From the NCBI RefSeq assembly GCF_964199755.1, contig NC_133896.1, positions 102,888,301 through 102,952,300 on the forward strand: a stretch of DNA of 64,000 nucleotides, in the 5' to 3' direction. The DNA is from Larus michahellis. Lineage: Eukaryota > Chordata > Aves > Charadriiformes > Laridae. This document shows positions 24,701 through 35,730 of the stretch, in pieces. Each line of letters opens with the position of its first letter. The first letter of the stretch is position 1. The position numbers and the translations under genes are program-made. The notes below the pieces were generated by a model that ran no database searches, was not told where the DNA came from, and worked only from the letters and a program-made list of their open reading frames with translations.

Positions 24701-27700
24701 TAATTCTATTTCACTTAGAACACAAGAAATACACCTCTAGTAACATATAACTAGAAAACTATAAATTACTGTCTGTCTTCTACCTGTGTGCCCTTAACTC
24801 TTAAAACACGTACTTATGTATTACTAGTGAGGGACATATTAATATTTAATGTCATAAGTCTCTGCTCATAATACACCAGAACTAAGAACCTTAGCATTTT
24901 TCCTCTTGAAAAGGAGTTGCACAGTATGTAATTTATACTATTTTCCACACAGATGAGAGAGCATGCAATGTCTTCTGTTTATCGACCGAACTGGCAGAGA
25001 CAGCACCAAAATCACCTTCTCTTCTCATACAACCTGCCAGAATGCCAACACCCCGGCTCTTACACAGTGTTTATATCCTTACAAGTGAAAATGTTCATTA
25101 TTGTTTCACAGGTCAGGTTCCTTCCTCATTTCTAAGATTATTAATAAGGCTATTATCAATAAGAATAGAAATCATTCTGATTTTGGTTGGACAAGCTTTT
25201 TTATTCTGTCTGTCTTTCCAAGAGCTTATGACTGTGACGAAGGCTTCTCATGGAAAACTTGGTGATACAACCAACAAATGATGCAGTTAAAAATGGCTGT
25301 GGGGGTTTGGACTGAGTATTTTAGATGTCTCGGCCAAGGATCCCTGGAAAATTCGATTACAATTGGTTATACATTTTGTGCTATCGAAGTGTGAATATTT
25401 TCTGTCCTGGTGAAAATGTTCTTGCTTTCTCATTGAAATTCTTCTTTGGGGGCTAATTTTTATGTTGGCATTTATTCTTGAACACTCCCTCTCCCCAACA
25501 AGATCTGTTAAAATTGCTATGCTACTCGTATAACCACAACTATTTATGCAGGTTATTTAAACCCTGTGCTAGTAAAACCTTTCTAATACATTGCACCATT
25601 ATTCAGTGCGTGGAAAACCATCAGTTCCTGAAATGCCCAAAAGAGTCAGATTTGAGGTGGCAGGGGTTAAGGATCATCAGGACTATCTGTTACTTCTCTG
25701 TATTTCCTATTTTATTTACTGTGAATTTCATTCAATTGATTGCAAGCAGAGGAAGAATGTAACTGATAAAATTAAAGAAGCTCTAAAACTAACATCAAAT
25801 GGCCATTTCAGCTTGAAATGATTAAGTTAAATATCCAGCTCACTCAAAGCTAATGGCAGAAGTCTATACTGGGAACATGGAGTCTTTGCTGAAAATGCAG
25901 CTCATGAACCGCGTGCTGCCCTTCCTGAACCACGTGAAGTCATTTACACCACCAGAGTGTAAATATTAACAAATTGTCGTGTTCATATAACTATAAACAG
26001 GTAACAAATCAAGGGACTAACAGAAAAAGCATGCAGTTCCACAAACTTGTTTCTGGCCCTACAGAACCATGAGATAATGGGGCCGTCAGGTCTCACTGCC
26101 CCAAAAGTGAATACAGCCACTGTCGTGGTGCTTCACGACCGGGTAACTCCGGGAGAAAAATCCGAAAAACAGGATTTGTCAGGTTGGCATCGTTCTTCAT
26201 GCTCATCAAATTGTTTAGAGAGCTTAGCTGAAGCAAAAAGTGAAACAGGATAGCAGCTGGTGCAAAAAGATCCTTAAACAACATTTGATAGACGACGTAC
26301 GTGAGAGAAAGCATGGCTCTTTGGCTGAGGGAGGGAGAATTGCAACAAAGACCTCAATTTATTTTTGCCATTCTACCTATTATACCTAGGATTACCGCAG
26401 AAAACAAAGAAATAATGGCGTTGTTCCTTTCAAGTGCAAAGCGTGACTGACTGCGTTTCATTCTGCTCTATTCCTTCCGCAGATTAAAGCCCAAGAGTTA
26501 CGACTATGTTTTCACACCAAAATATAGTTACATGAATAAATCAGTAAATAAAAATGATCCTCTGCTGCAGGGCAGATGTTAACAAAGCACTGGTGGTACA
26601 GAAGTGAAATTGATATCAAAAGCATTTGCAAACAACTCTAGGATTGGCAACTGTCAAAAGCCAAGAGATTCATATTTAATGTTGGTACTTTTCTCTAATT
26701 CAGATGTATTAAAAAAAGAGATGCCATATGCTCAGGGGCGGGAACAGGGTGGATATACCAAAGTAACATTATATAGAAACTATAATAAAATCACTGCTGA
26801 AGAATTGATCCCAGATGACATGCTGTTGAACATACTTGGACGTAAATGAGCTGACAAAAAATAGATAATTAAATATATAATTAGGCTTGGAACTTGCTGT
26901 TGAAGGATAGTATTGAGGATGCAACTAATTTTATGCGGCATTAGCAGGAGTGAGTTTGGGGGAAAAAGAAATATGTTTTACAGCCTTTGTTTCTTAAGGT
27001 ATTTACATGTGCATGCAACTTAGAGCAAGTTTTCTTTCTTTTAATTAGGTTCTTCTCATACTTAAAGTTACACGTGTGTTTTACCAGTTAAGCCTGTATT
27101 CTTCCTCGATTGTGTCTGCTAAAAGGATGACATTAAAAGAATGTCATGTGTTTCAGTATTATACACCTTACGTAAAATATTCCTTCAACTGATTTATTTT
27201 GTGTAAGCTGAAAAGAGGACTTTTGTATTTCTGTTGCAGGGTGGCCTGTTTTGGATTACTTAATCCTTTCTGAGTGGATTACTATAAATTAAGGGAAAAA
27301 AATTCTCAGGCCTTGTGAACTCTTAAATAAGGTGTAGGTGTACCCTTGTTCTCCCCCCTCCTCCCCCTTCCGACAAAAAATAATGTTGCTCCAAACCTCG
27401 TTTTTGCAGAATCTGAAAACATTTGTGAATTTGGGACAGTTTCCAGCAAATGGCAAAATGTCTCATTCTGGAGGACCGAAACAATGAAACAGTAAGTCTT
27501 TCCAAAATGAAACATTGATACTTCACATTTAAATGATGCTTTTGTTTAGAAACTGACCTAATTTGAAGGGGTCAGAAATGTTTATAAAAGCCAAAAAATT
27601 GAGCAATATTTTTTTTGGCTCAACTGACATTACATTTTTCCCATATTTTGGCTGGATGACCAAAGGAAAAAAATAAATAAAAGTCCACTATTCATATGCC

Positions 27701-28764
27701 CTTAATCTACACAGATTTTTTTCTTTGTTATATAACAACTTTGATCATGAGGCGATTTCTAGGTAAAACAGTTACATAATCGCGATTTAGGCATAGTTAT
27801 TATCAATAAGGGCGCTCTTTTCCCTTACAGGAATAAGGGCATTCATTTCCGTATAAATGCAGCTTTCTCTTGTATATGAGAATAGTTGAAATGGTGCAAG
27901 GTATTTATGCAGATGACGACTTCGGCCTCAGTAACTCTTTCCACGTGCCCCAGCGCACTTGTGTCTGTGTAAAGACATGCCTTGGGACAGACCAATGAAC
28001 GCTCAGGTGGAAGCAGAGCTTTAGAGATTTTCTGCCTGCTTCTATCAGCATCTATTAAAAAGCCGTATAGAAATGAAGCGCTCTTTGTGCACAGCGACTT
28101 GGTTTTAAAGTTTAATAAGATCCCCGTTTGTAAACACAAATATTTTTTTTTTCAAAGGATCAAAAGCGTGTAGGTGCATTCTGGGCTGCTCTTTTCAGGT
28201 TGAAAGTAGAAGGGCAAATTCTGAATTCAATTATACATTTAAAAGTGTAAAAATAGTTGTCTAAAATTAATAGGCATTCCTCTTCACCACTCAAAGTTTT
28301 AAAAGGCTTGATCTATAAGCGACTTAAAATGTGCTCAAAAATCATTCAGGGACTGAAACTTTCATTTAGTTTCAGGCCAACACTTATTTTTATAGACATT
28401 CAAAAATGGCATAATAGAAACTGCAATGTACACAGGCTTCATACGGCAGAAACCTAAAGTATAATAAGGTGACTTTTTCTTAGTGAACCATGGCATGTTT
28501 CAATCTTATGCTGGTTTGTGAATTCGCAGAATATGGTTTCAAGCGCAAAACATGACGTAAGCAGGAGGAATATAGCATGTTACTGCAGTTACCTTGTGAC
28601 TTTACCCTGATGCATCTTTCATCTATTACATATCCAAGCTGTGTCCCTAGGACACAGGCAGGCACAGCCTTTGGGTGCGTGTATTCCACTCATCATGCTG
28701 TGGAAAACCTGCTGCATTTGACAACGAATCCACAAAGGAAAAGACAGTGGAAACCACGAAAAGT

Positions 28765-28789
28765 AAAAAAAAAAAAAAAGAAAAAAAAA
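28765..28789 (+). repeat. A-rich run (A15-G-A9)
   Basis: A simple adenine run with one G. No transposon body was seen next to it. Confidence 0.85.
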
Positions 28790-31700
28790 GATTACGCCAT
28801 TTATAGTAGTTAAATGATCTCGCCAAGATGTGCTCATTTCTAAGGATAAGAATAAGCGCTCTCAAGGAAAATGAAAAGACTAAGGGAGGAGCAGTTGAGA
28901 AGATGAAGAGAGTAAGGCTGAGAAGAAAAACCAGCAAGTTCCTCCAGGGGATTCTAAACCTGCTTCTTCTCCCATAATTAAGTGAAGCCAGTGTAACAGC
29001 ACTGATACTAAAAATGAATAAAGGTTCCTATTAAAATGAATGTTAAAACTCACTTTTCCTTGAATCAAGAACTAACCTCCTGCTGGGGCTGGGATTGTGT
29101 CAGTGAATTGGGGCAATGAAAATATCACTGCGAAATGTAGGTATGCAATACAAAATTGCGACCTCATTGGGATATACATTTTTTTTTTTTCAAGAACTCG
29201 TATTTGTTCTTTTTGACGCTGTAGAAAAGCACATTCATTTCGGTTTTCTTTAGTCACTAGAAAAACATCTACCGGGACAGCAAGAATCCTCTTACAGGGG
29301 TGAGCCAGGACTATCTTCAGTAACTATCTCTTCTCCACCACTGTCCCATGCAGGGGATGGACGAAGCTCAGCCACATAGAGGCAGGTCAGTGGCTCTCTC
29401 TCGTGTAGGGAAATCAGTCAGACCGTAGAGATGGGGCTGGAGGGGTCTTTGTGGCTACTGGAGAGACCGCTGCCAAGGGCAGGGAAGTGGGACTGCAGTA
29501 CAGGGACGTCCAGTTGGCACCCAAGTGGATTGGCACGCTCTTCTCTACCCCTTCATGTTTCTCTCTCTCGCCTTTCCGTGCTCTCTTTTTGCTTAAGTAT
29601 CTAATGCGTGTGCCTAGAAAGAAATGTAACAGCTCTAGAACAAAATACACAAACTGTGCCTTTGTCCATACAGATACATATGAACCAAGGGTGTTTTGTA
29701 TTTATTAGTATATAATATCACAATTCTAGATAAGTATGGCTAAATAGTTGAAGAGAGAAAGGCAAGAACACCGGCATACAGAAGGACAGCAAGAGACTAC
29801 AGTAAAGAGATGCAGAGCAGAAAGAGAACAGAGGAAGCATTGTCTGTCTTGCAAATATTCTTCCAAGAGGAATCCTTAAGGTTTCTGTCCTCTTTTCCAA
29901 TGAGGTAAGTGGCAATTGGAGAGATCTAACTGGAAACCATACCATTTCCTCGCCTATTATTTTTTTGTCTGTCAGACATGCATAAGGAATTTACTCAGTT
30001 GGCTGGGAGTCTTAAACCTCTTGGCGGAGACAAGGCGAATCTTGGTTGCATTGTAGACTGGATGATATGTACTCCTGACCATGGGTATGAAACATAATGT
30101 CGAAGGTGATTATTGTCAGTAACCACATTACTATTTTGTGGAAAAAAAGCATGAGCTTTGGCACTTTGCTGAGACACGTGAAGGTTCTCACACAAGCATG
30201 CGAGAGCAGAGCCACTCTGCGTGCAAGAGAACCACAGTTTTCTCATTTTAATTTGCAATGAAGAGGGAGTCGGTCACTCAGATTTCTCCTTAAAGGGATA
30301 GTCCTTGATTAAAACAAGATTTAAGTATGTCATCTTTAATAAGCAAGGCATTGGGCAAATGGATTTTAAAAATATCATATATCATGCGACTGTATGTATG
30401 TTATTCTTGGCTAAGCTTGCTTATGATCTGAATCAAAATATTATGATAGATTTTTCTATGAGATGACAACCCAGATCATTTTGCATTATACTGTATGCAA
30501 AGAGCTGGGAAACATGAGAATAATCCAACTTTACAATATATTCTTAATCTTAGTCATTTCTTGACAACGGTCATGGTTACAGATCATCCTTCCCCGCCTC
30601 GCCCCAAACGCCTAAGTGTATCCAACACTATGAAAACCATAATTTACCAGCGATAAGCCAACCTCTGTGCATTGTGGGGTGTTGCCTGAGCCCTTCACAA
30701 ACATGACCATCAACGATCAGAGCACCGAGTCCACTGCTGGGAGAGGGGATGCGCGCACATAAATATGCAGCCCACGTTCTTTGGTCCTGACGGAACCACT
30801 GTCAATCATGCCCGCCGCACAGCCTACAGAGATGCTTTTGCACGCGTTTCTCAAGGAGGAATTGGACAGGCACCTTTCTCCATACAGCATGGAAAACAGC
30901 AACTCTGGTTGCAGTTTTGCTGAGGCAAATTCCAACTTCAGCTGCAGGAACGCCGCAGCAACGATGTCACTCGCTGTGGAAACGCAACCACCTGTTAGCA
31001 AACCGCAGAAACTCTGTGTAATAACGGGCTAACATCTCATCTAGCTGGAAGCGCGTGGAAAAAGAAAGGCTGGTTTTGTTTGGGGTTCGTTTGGTGTGGT
31101 TTTATTTTAAAGGGTCATAACGGGTGGTGGTGCGCAAGCATCGCCAGGGAGGCCCTGTCCCATCCATTCGAATGGAAGCGAGAGTTTTCAGAAAAAGCAC
31201 ATTGTTCTGCTACAGATCTATTTGCCGATTCCCACTGAACTGAATAGCCCTTCATTCCAGCGGGAATTTGTGCCGTCACTTCAAATGTTATGCATATAAG
31301 TTAATTTCACACTGCTTCAGGACTTTGTTTTCAAATGACCAAAAGGGTTAAGAAGGGAGAAGTAAACGCTTGCCAAACACCCGGGTCTAAATTAAGGGTA
31401 AGGGCTGTTTTTTCAGGAGGGGGAAGGGCAGGTGGGTGGACAATGGCCAGAAAGAGAGGAAGATACAGACTGGAAATAAAGTACAGTCTTTTGTATTTCT
31501 ACAGCTCAAAGATGCTTTTGACCAGGACTGCTGCCAACTGTGGAAAACCATCTTTTTATGGAAAAAATATGCCAGTAACAACGGATTTACAAGAACTGAG
31601 CCAGTGTGTCCTATACGCATTTATTCAACATTATGCAAGATTAATTGTTTGGAGCATCATATGCCTTCAGGAGTGTTCTAAGCATTGGGGAGCCAAATTT

Positions 31701-33271
31701 AGCCTTGATATCATGAAGTCAAATTTCCTTTTGTATCACAGAGTCCCCAGGATGCCTGATTACAACAGTGCTGAATCTGGCACTGGAAGATGTTACCTAC
31801 AGACTGGGCACAGTTCTGTTTAAATATGACAAACTGCATTTGTTTCCTTAGCCTGCATGAATCGATGTACATATTTTGGTGCTAGACTTTCAAAACATTT
31901 TATTTTAAACAGACTTAATACCTTTTGTTGTCTTGGAATGAGAAGAAATTAAAATATTATAGCAGATGACAATTTGATTATAGTTGTCACAAATAGGATT
32001 TTAAGGGTTGCACTCTCAATTACTCTATGGCCCCATTATATTTCCTGCCCATCCTAAGAGTGCCTTAAACTCGGTGTAAATGTAATTATGAGATGTAATT
32101 TGCTTTGACTGTTAACTACAAAGGGGGATTTATCTATATAGGACTCATCTGTACAGGGAAATGGAATAATTACACCCAATTAAAACATCTACCTGGAATG
32201 TTACATCAGCAAAGCCATACCAGTATAAGTTATTTTACTACAATTATGTTCATCAATTTTCCTGAGTAAAAAGGCTCTTAGCATAACTAAAAATTGGGCT
32301 ATAATGATTAAGTCAGTATTATATTTATCCAGGTTTATTGCCATGGTGGAATATATTGGTTTCCACAGAATCAAAACGACAAAGAGTCTAACAACAGAGT
32401 AAAGAAGCAGGCTTCAAAAGTATCAGCAGAGTGGGAAAACCTCTTTTTTTCCTTTAAACAAAGCGTCATATAAATCTGTTTATGCACTTTTGGACAAGAT
32501 CCTGTGAACCACCTGAGCAATCCTGAGCCCCAACCCCTGAGCAAATTGGCATGAGAACAGTTTTGTACTAGCTGAGGATTAGACTTACGGAATTACATTG
32601 ATTTCACAAAACTTTGAGAGTCCTCTCAGTTATGTTGCTTCACATAGCAAAATGTTCATGAACGTTGAATGTCCATCATGGCTAGCACTTTGCGCCTAGT
32701 AACTCTTCTGTTGAATTCTGTTTTGTTTCACAGTTACAAATTAATGAGGCCAGTTAATTGGCAAACATTCAGTGTAGCTGAAGACCGGATGAACATACTA
32801 TTGTGAGCATCTGATAAACTTATCCATGCGTAGCTTTGAGACAAACTGCTGTTCATGTCCACCATTGAAGGAAATTATCAAGTATTACCCTATTTTGCAG
32901 AAAATGTGGGGCTCATATGAAACCTGCTCCCAGTAGATGTCTCAGCAGCAGGTATGGTATAGACAGCTATTCAGTATTTTCGTTGAAGTTTTGCAAGGAT
33001 AGTGCACCTGAAATGAAAAAGCACACCTAGATTGTAAAGCAGCAAGACTCAAAACGTGATTCTTTCCAGCTTCTGTATTATGCTGTCAAAAATCTGATTT
33101 GAGGATACATCCATTGACACTGTGCCCACAACATTGAGGTTCAGATTGGTGCTGAGATGCAGCAAAGAAACTGTCATTTCCTAAAAAAAGTCACCTTTAA
33201 TTTTGTGACCTGGTTACAAGCGTGCTCTAATTCTGAGACAGCCCTTAGCTGGGACGTCGGGCAGAGGCACG

Positions 33272-33353
33272 AATCCCCTCTTCGCCTGCAGCGCGGCTGC
33301 CTTGCCCACCCAAATCCCCTCTTCACCTCCAGAGCGGCCGCCTTGCCCACCCG
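33272..33353. repeat. 41-bp tandem duplication at the CpG-island edge
   Basis: Two adjacent 41-base units (33,272-33,312 and 33,313-33,353) differ at only a few positions. Each starts AATCCCCTCTTC and ends CTTGCCCACCC followed by one base. The duplication lies at the upstream shoulder of the island and has no obvious coding role. Confidence 0.8.
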
Positions 33354-34280
33354 CCTTGCTCTCAGCATCGGTCTCTGCCTGTGTCTGGGGCACCATCGCT
33401 CCCGGCGGAGCGGCTCTGCCCTCCCGGGTGACAGCCTTACCCAGAGCAAAGCTATGTGCTGTGCCACAGCCAAGAATGCCTGCAAGGCGTTAGCGTGACA
33501 GAACCCCTCCCAGCCGCCCCCCGGACCCCGCAGGCCCCTCTGCCAGGGCCGCACCGGGCCATATTTGGTATTCCTCGGTGGTTTCTGCCCAGGGCTCGCA
33601 CTGCTCACAGACGGTTTCGGACACCTCGGTTCTGTCAGCGCCGGCATTCGGATGTGTCCGCCTCTTGCGGGGCTTAGGATGGGGCCCGCATCTTCTCCTA
33701 CCCCTGCGCTTCCCGCTCCCCTCCGGCAGGCTGCCGGGACGCCCGCACCAGCCACGCCGGGAGGCGGGGTGGATGCCGGTGCCCCTGCCCGGCACCTGGG
33801 TGGTGACCGGCTGGGGCGTTACATGCCCCTCTCGAGGGGTTCGCCAACGGCAGAGTAAGGGACGAGGGGACAACGGCGGCAAAGTTTGCTGTCGGTAAAA
33901 CCACGGGGCCGAATGCCGCCAGCGGCCCAGAGCAGGATCCGGGCGGCCGCCCCCGTGGAGGCCACCGTGCCGGCCGGCCCCCGCCGCTCCAGGCATCCCT
34001 CCCGGACTCTCCCCGAACGGGAACGCCAGTGACCGCGCCTGGCGCCTGGCGAAGCCGGCTGCGGCCAGTCCCCCGCCACCCCGCGGGGGACACGCTGCTG
34101 ACCGATCCCCAGGCCGCGGGGCGGCCGCCGTCCGGCCCGGCCGCCCCGCTCCCCTCTCCCACCAGCTTCCCCACTGCCTCAGCGGAGCCCGCGGCCGGCG
34201 TGCGCCGGGCAGCGGCCGGGAGGACGCGTGGCGGAGCCTCCCTTCCCTGGGAGAGGCGGCTGCGGCCGGCGGGGCCGGAG

Positions 34281-34386
34281 GCGGGAGCGGGGGCGGGCAG
34301 GCAGCCGGGCCGGGCCGGCAGGGCGCGCGGCGCCCCCGACCACGCCGGGGGCGGTGGCGGGGCGGGGAGAGGGGGGCGGGGCGGGA
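34281..34386 (+). promoter_or_regulatory. GC-box cluster (Sp/KLF-type sites)
   Basis: Repeated GGGGCGG-type boxes occur within about 100 bases: one group near 34,285-34,299 and several overlapping copies at 34,347-34,386. They lie 400-500 bases upstream of the NECTIN3 ATG, a reasonable place for core-promoter Sp1/KLF binding in a TATA-less CpG-island promoter. The motifs are seen directly. Binding is inferred. Confidence 0.55.
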
Positions 34387-34791
34387 CGTACCAACAGTCC
34401 CCCGTCCCCCGAGGGGAGGACACTGAGGTACCCCCTCCCACCAGCTCCCCGCACCGCCCGCGTTGCCAAGGGGAACCCCCCCGCGGGGCGCGTCTGCGAG
34501 TCCACAGAGCGGGCCGGGAGAGGCGGGGGGAGGAGGCGACTCGCTCCGGGGCGGGTGGAAGAAGAGGGGTGGGTAGGGCGGGGGTCGAGGAAGACGCGCA
34601 CGGTGCACGCTTCCCTGTCCCCCCCTCCCCGCGGCGGGGTGGTGTGGCCCGCTCTGAGGAGGGCGGGGAGCGGCGCGCAGCGCCTCCCCGCTCAGTGACA
34701 CACGCACCCGGTGCGGGGCGGCGGCGGCTGGTCGGGGAGCGGGAGACGGGCGGGCGTCGTAGCGGCGGCGACTGGGAGCCGAGCCCGGAGC

Positions 34792-35017
34792 ATGGCAGGG
34801 GCTGAAGCCGCTGCGGAGGCTGCCGCTGGTTTCTCCCCTTCGCCGGCTCCTCACTCCCGCCGGGAACTTTTTCCAGTGGCCGGCGGCGGTGCTTCCCCCC
34901 GCTGGTGGTGGTGGTGGCAGCGGCGGAGGCAGCAGCAGCAGCGGCGGTTCCGCTCGGCGGTGCCGCCCGGGCCGGGGCTGGGGCTGCTGGGGCTGGTTTT
35001 CTCTCGCTTCTGCTGCA
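34792..35017 (+). CDS. NECTIN3: Nectin-3, coding exon 1 (signal-peptide exon)
   Basis: This exon encodes residues 1-75 plus the first base of codon 76. The ATG has a strong context (A at -3, G at +4). An in-frame TGA lies at 34,696-34,698, and there is no ATG in any frame between 33,916 and 34,791, so a scanning ribosome would meet this start first. The leader begins with an Ala/Glu-rich stretch (residues 4-12). Five Trp follow at 38-42, then an Arg/Gln-rich run (43-52), then a hydrophobic core around 57-70 ending in FSRFCC. The donor is GTAAGT at 35,018. The 3' end resembles the end of the mammalian nectin-3 leader (FSRLCG), and after splicing the frame continues as S-ALAGP, with likely signal-peptidase cleavage after Ala79. 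The leader is about 20 residues longer than the human one as I recall it. Exon limits come from splice consensus, phase and homology, not from a transcript. Confidence 0.85.
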
Positions 35018-35705
35018 GTAAGTGAAACTTTTTCCCGTTGGCGGCCGGGGCAGGGCAAGGGGGCGGGTGGAGGAGGAGAGAAACCCGAGCCCCGGCAACG
35101 CCGGGAGACTCGGCCGAGTTGGGGGAAACTTTGTGTGCGCGCCCGGCGGGGCGGGGTGGCGGTCGCCTGCCCGCCGGCCTCCCTGCCGATGGGAAGGCGG
35201 GGTGGGAGGCGGCCGGGATCGCGGGAGCTTCCCCTGGGAACGAGGGGGAGCCGGATCCCGGGAGAGCCCTGGGCAGTTTCCCCCGCCTCGATCCCGAGAA
35301 TCCCCCTACCCCCCGCTAGCGCCGCCGCCGGGACGCGCAGACGCCTGGAGGCCGCCGGCCGGAGCGGGTGCCGGCCGTCCCGGGAGGCCGCGGCGGGGGC
35401 GGGGAGGGCCGTTGCGCCGGCCGTTGGGTTCGTTGGCCGCGGCGGGGACCGTTACTCGCGCGGAGGGTCCGGTGGCGGGAGCCGCCCCGCCGCGCGCCTC
35501 CGCCAAGTTTCTCGGGGCGGCCGCAGCCCGGGGCGGGGGAAGTTTGACCGCCGGTGGCGGGGCTGAGGCTTTCCCCTCCACCCACCCCCGGCGGGCGGCA
35601 GGTTATCCGCCGTAATTCCCGTCCTGAACGGCGGGTTTTCGCTTGTTTGCGGAAATTCGCGGCTGTTTCCACCCCCATCCCTCCCCCACCCCCGTCTCTA
35701 GCCAT

Positions 35706-35730
35706 CGGGAAGGACAGAAGGGTGGGTCTT
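35706..35730 (+). repeat. 25-bp dispersed repeat, copy 1 (5' end of intron 1)
   Basis: A segment containing GACAGAAGGGTGG recurs at 36,566-36,590 with three mismatches over 25 bases, same orientation, spacing 860 bases. It lies just after the CpG island. Flanking similarity is weak. Confidence 0.6.

Larger units (their letters stand above)
15409..33239. other. Upstream intergenic DNA, no gene recognised
   Basis: About 17.8 kb of AT-rich DNA reaches the CpG island. I saw no convincing CR1, no tRNA and no exon with recognisable homology. It holds homopolymer and C-rich tracts (17,537-17,560 and an interrupted A run at 28,765-28,789), a perfect palindrome at 18,635-18,660, an unassigned minus-strand open frame at 21.4-21.7 kb, and a relatively CpG-containing patch around 30.7-31.1 kb. 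The DNA up to the island is best read as the NECTIN3 upstream flank. Confidence 0.55.
33240..35690. promoter_or_regulatory. NECTIN3: CpG island spanning the NECTIN3 promoter, 5' UTR and exon 1
   Basis: About 2.4 kb of very GC-rich, CpG-dense sequence sits in otherwise AT-rich DNA and covers the NECTIN3 start codon and first donor. No TATA box is evident upstream of the ATG, which fits a broad housekeeping-type promoter with dispersed start sites. The transcription start cannot be fixed from sequence. The likeliest interval is between the GC-box cluster near 34.35 kb and the ATG at 34,792. CpG-island promoters are often bidirectional, so an upstream antisense transcript is possible but not shown. 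Confidence 0.88.

Noticed and set aside
34711..34791. A 27-codon upstream extension of NECTIN3 exon 1
   Set aside because: It would start at GTG. The first ATG after the in-frame TGA at 34,696 is 34,792, which has a strong start context.
33490..35098. Very long open frames (466 and 522 codons) on the minus strand through the CpG island
   Set aside because: Stop codons are rare in such GC-rich DNA. The translations are Pro/Arg/Gly/Ala-rich low-complexity sequence with no domain, and they lie opposite the real NECTIN3 first exon.
34029..35566. Plus-strand open frames of 156-258 codons around NECTIN3 exon 1
   Set aside because: They are other-frame shadows in the CpG island, low complexity, and do not join exon 2 in frame.
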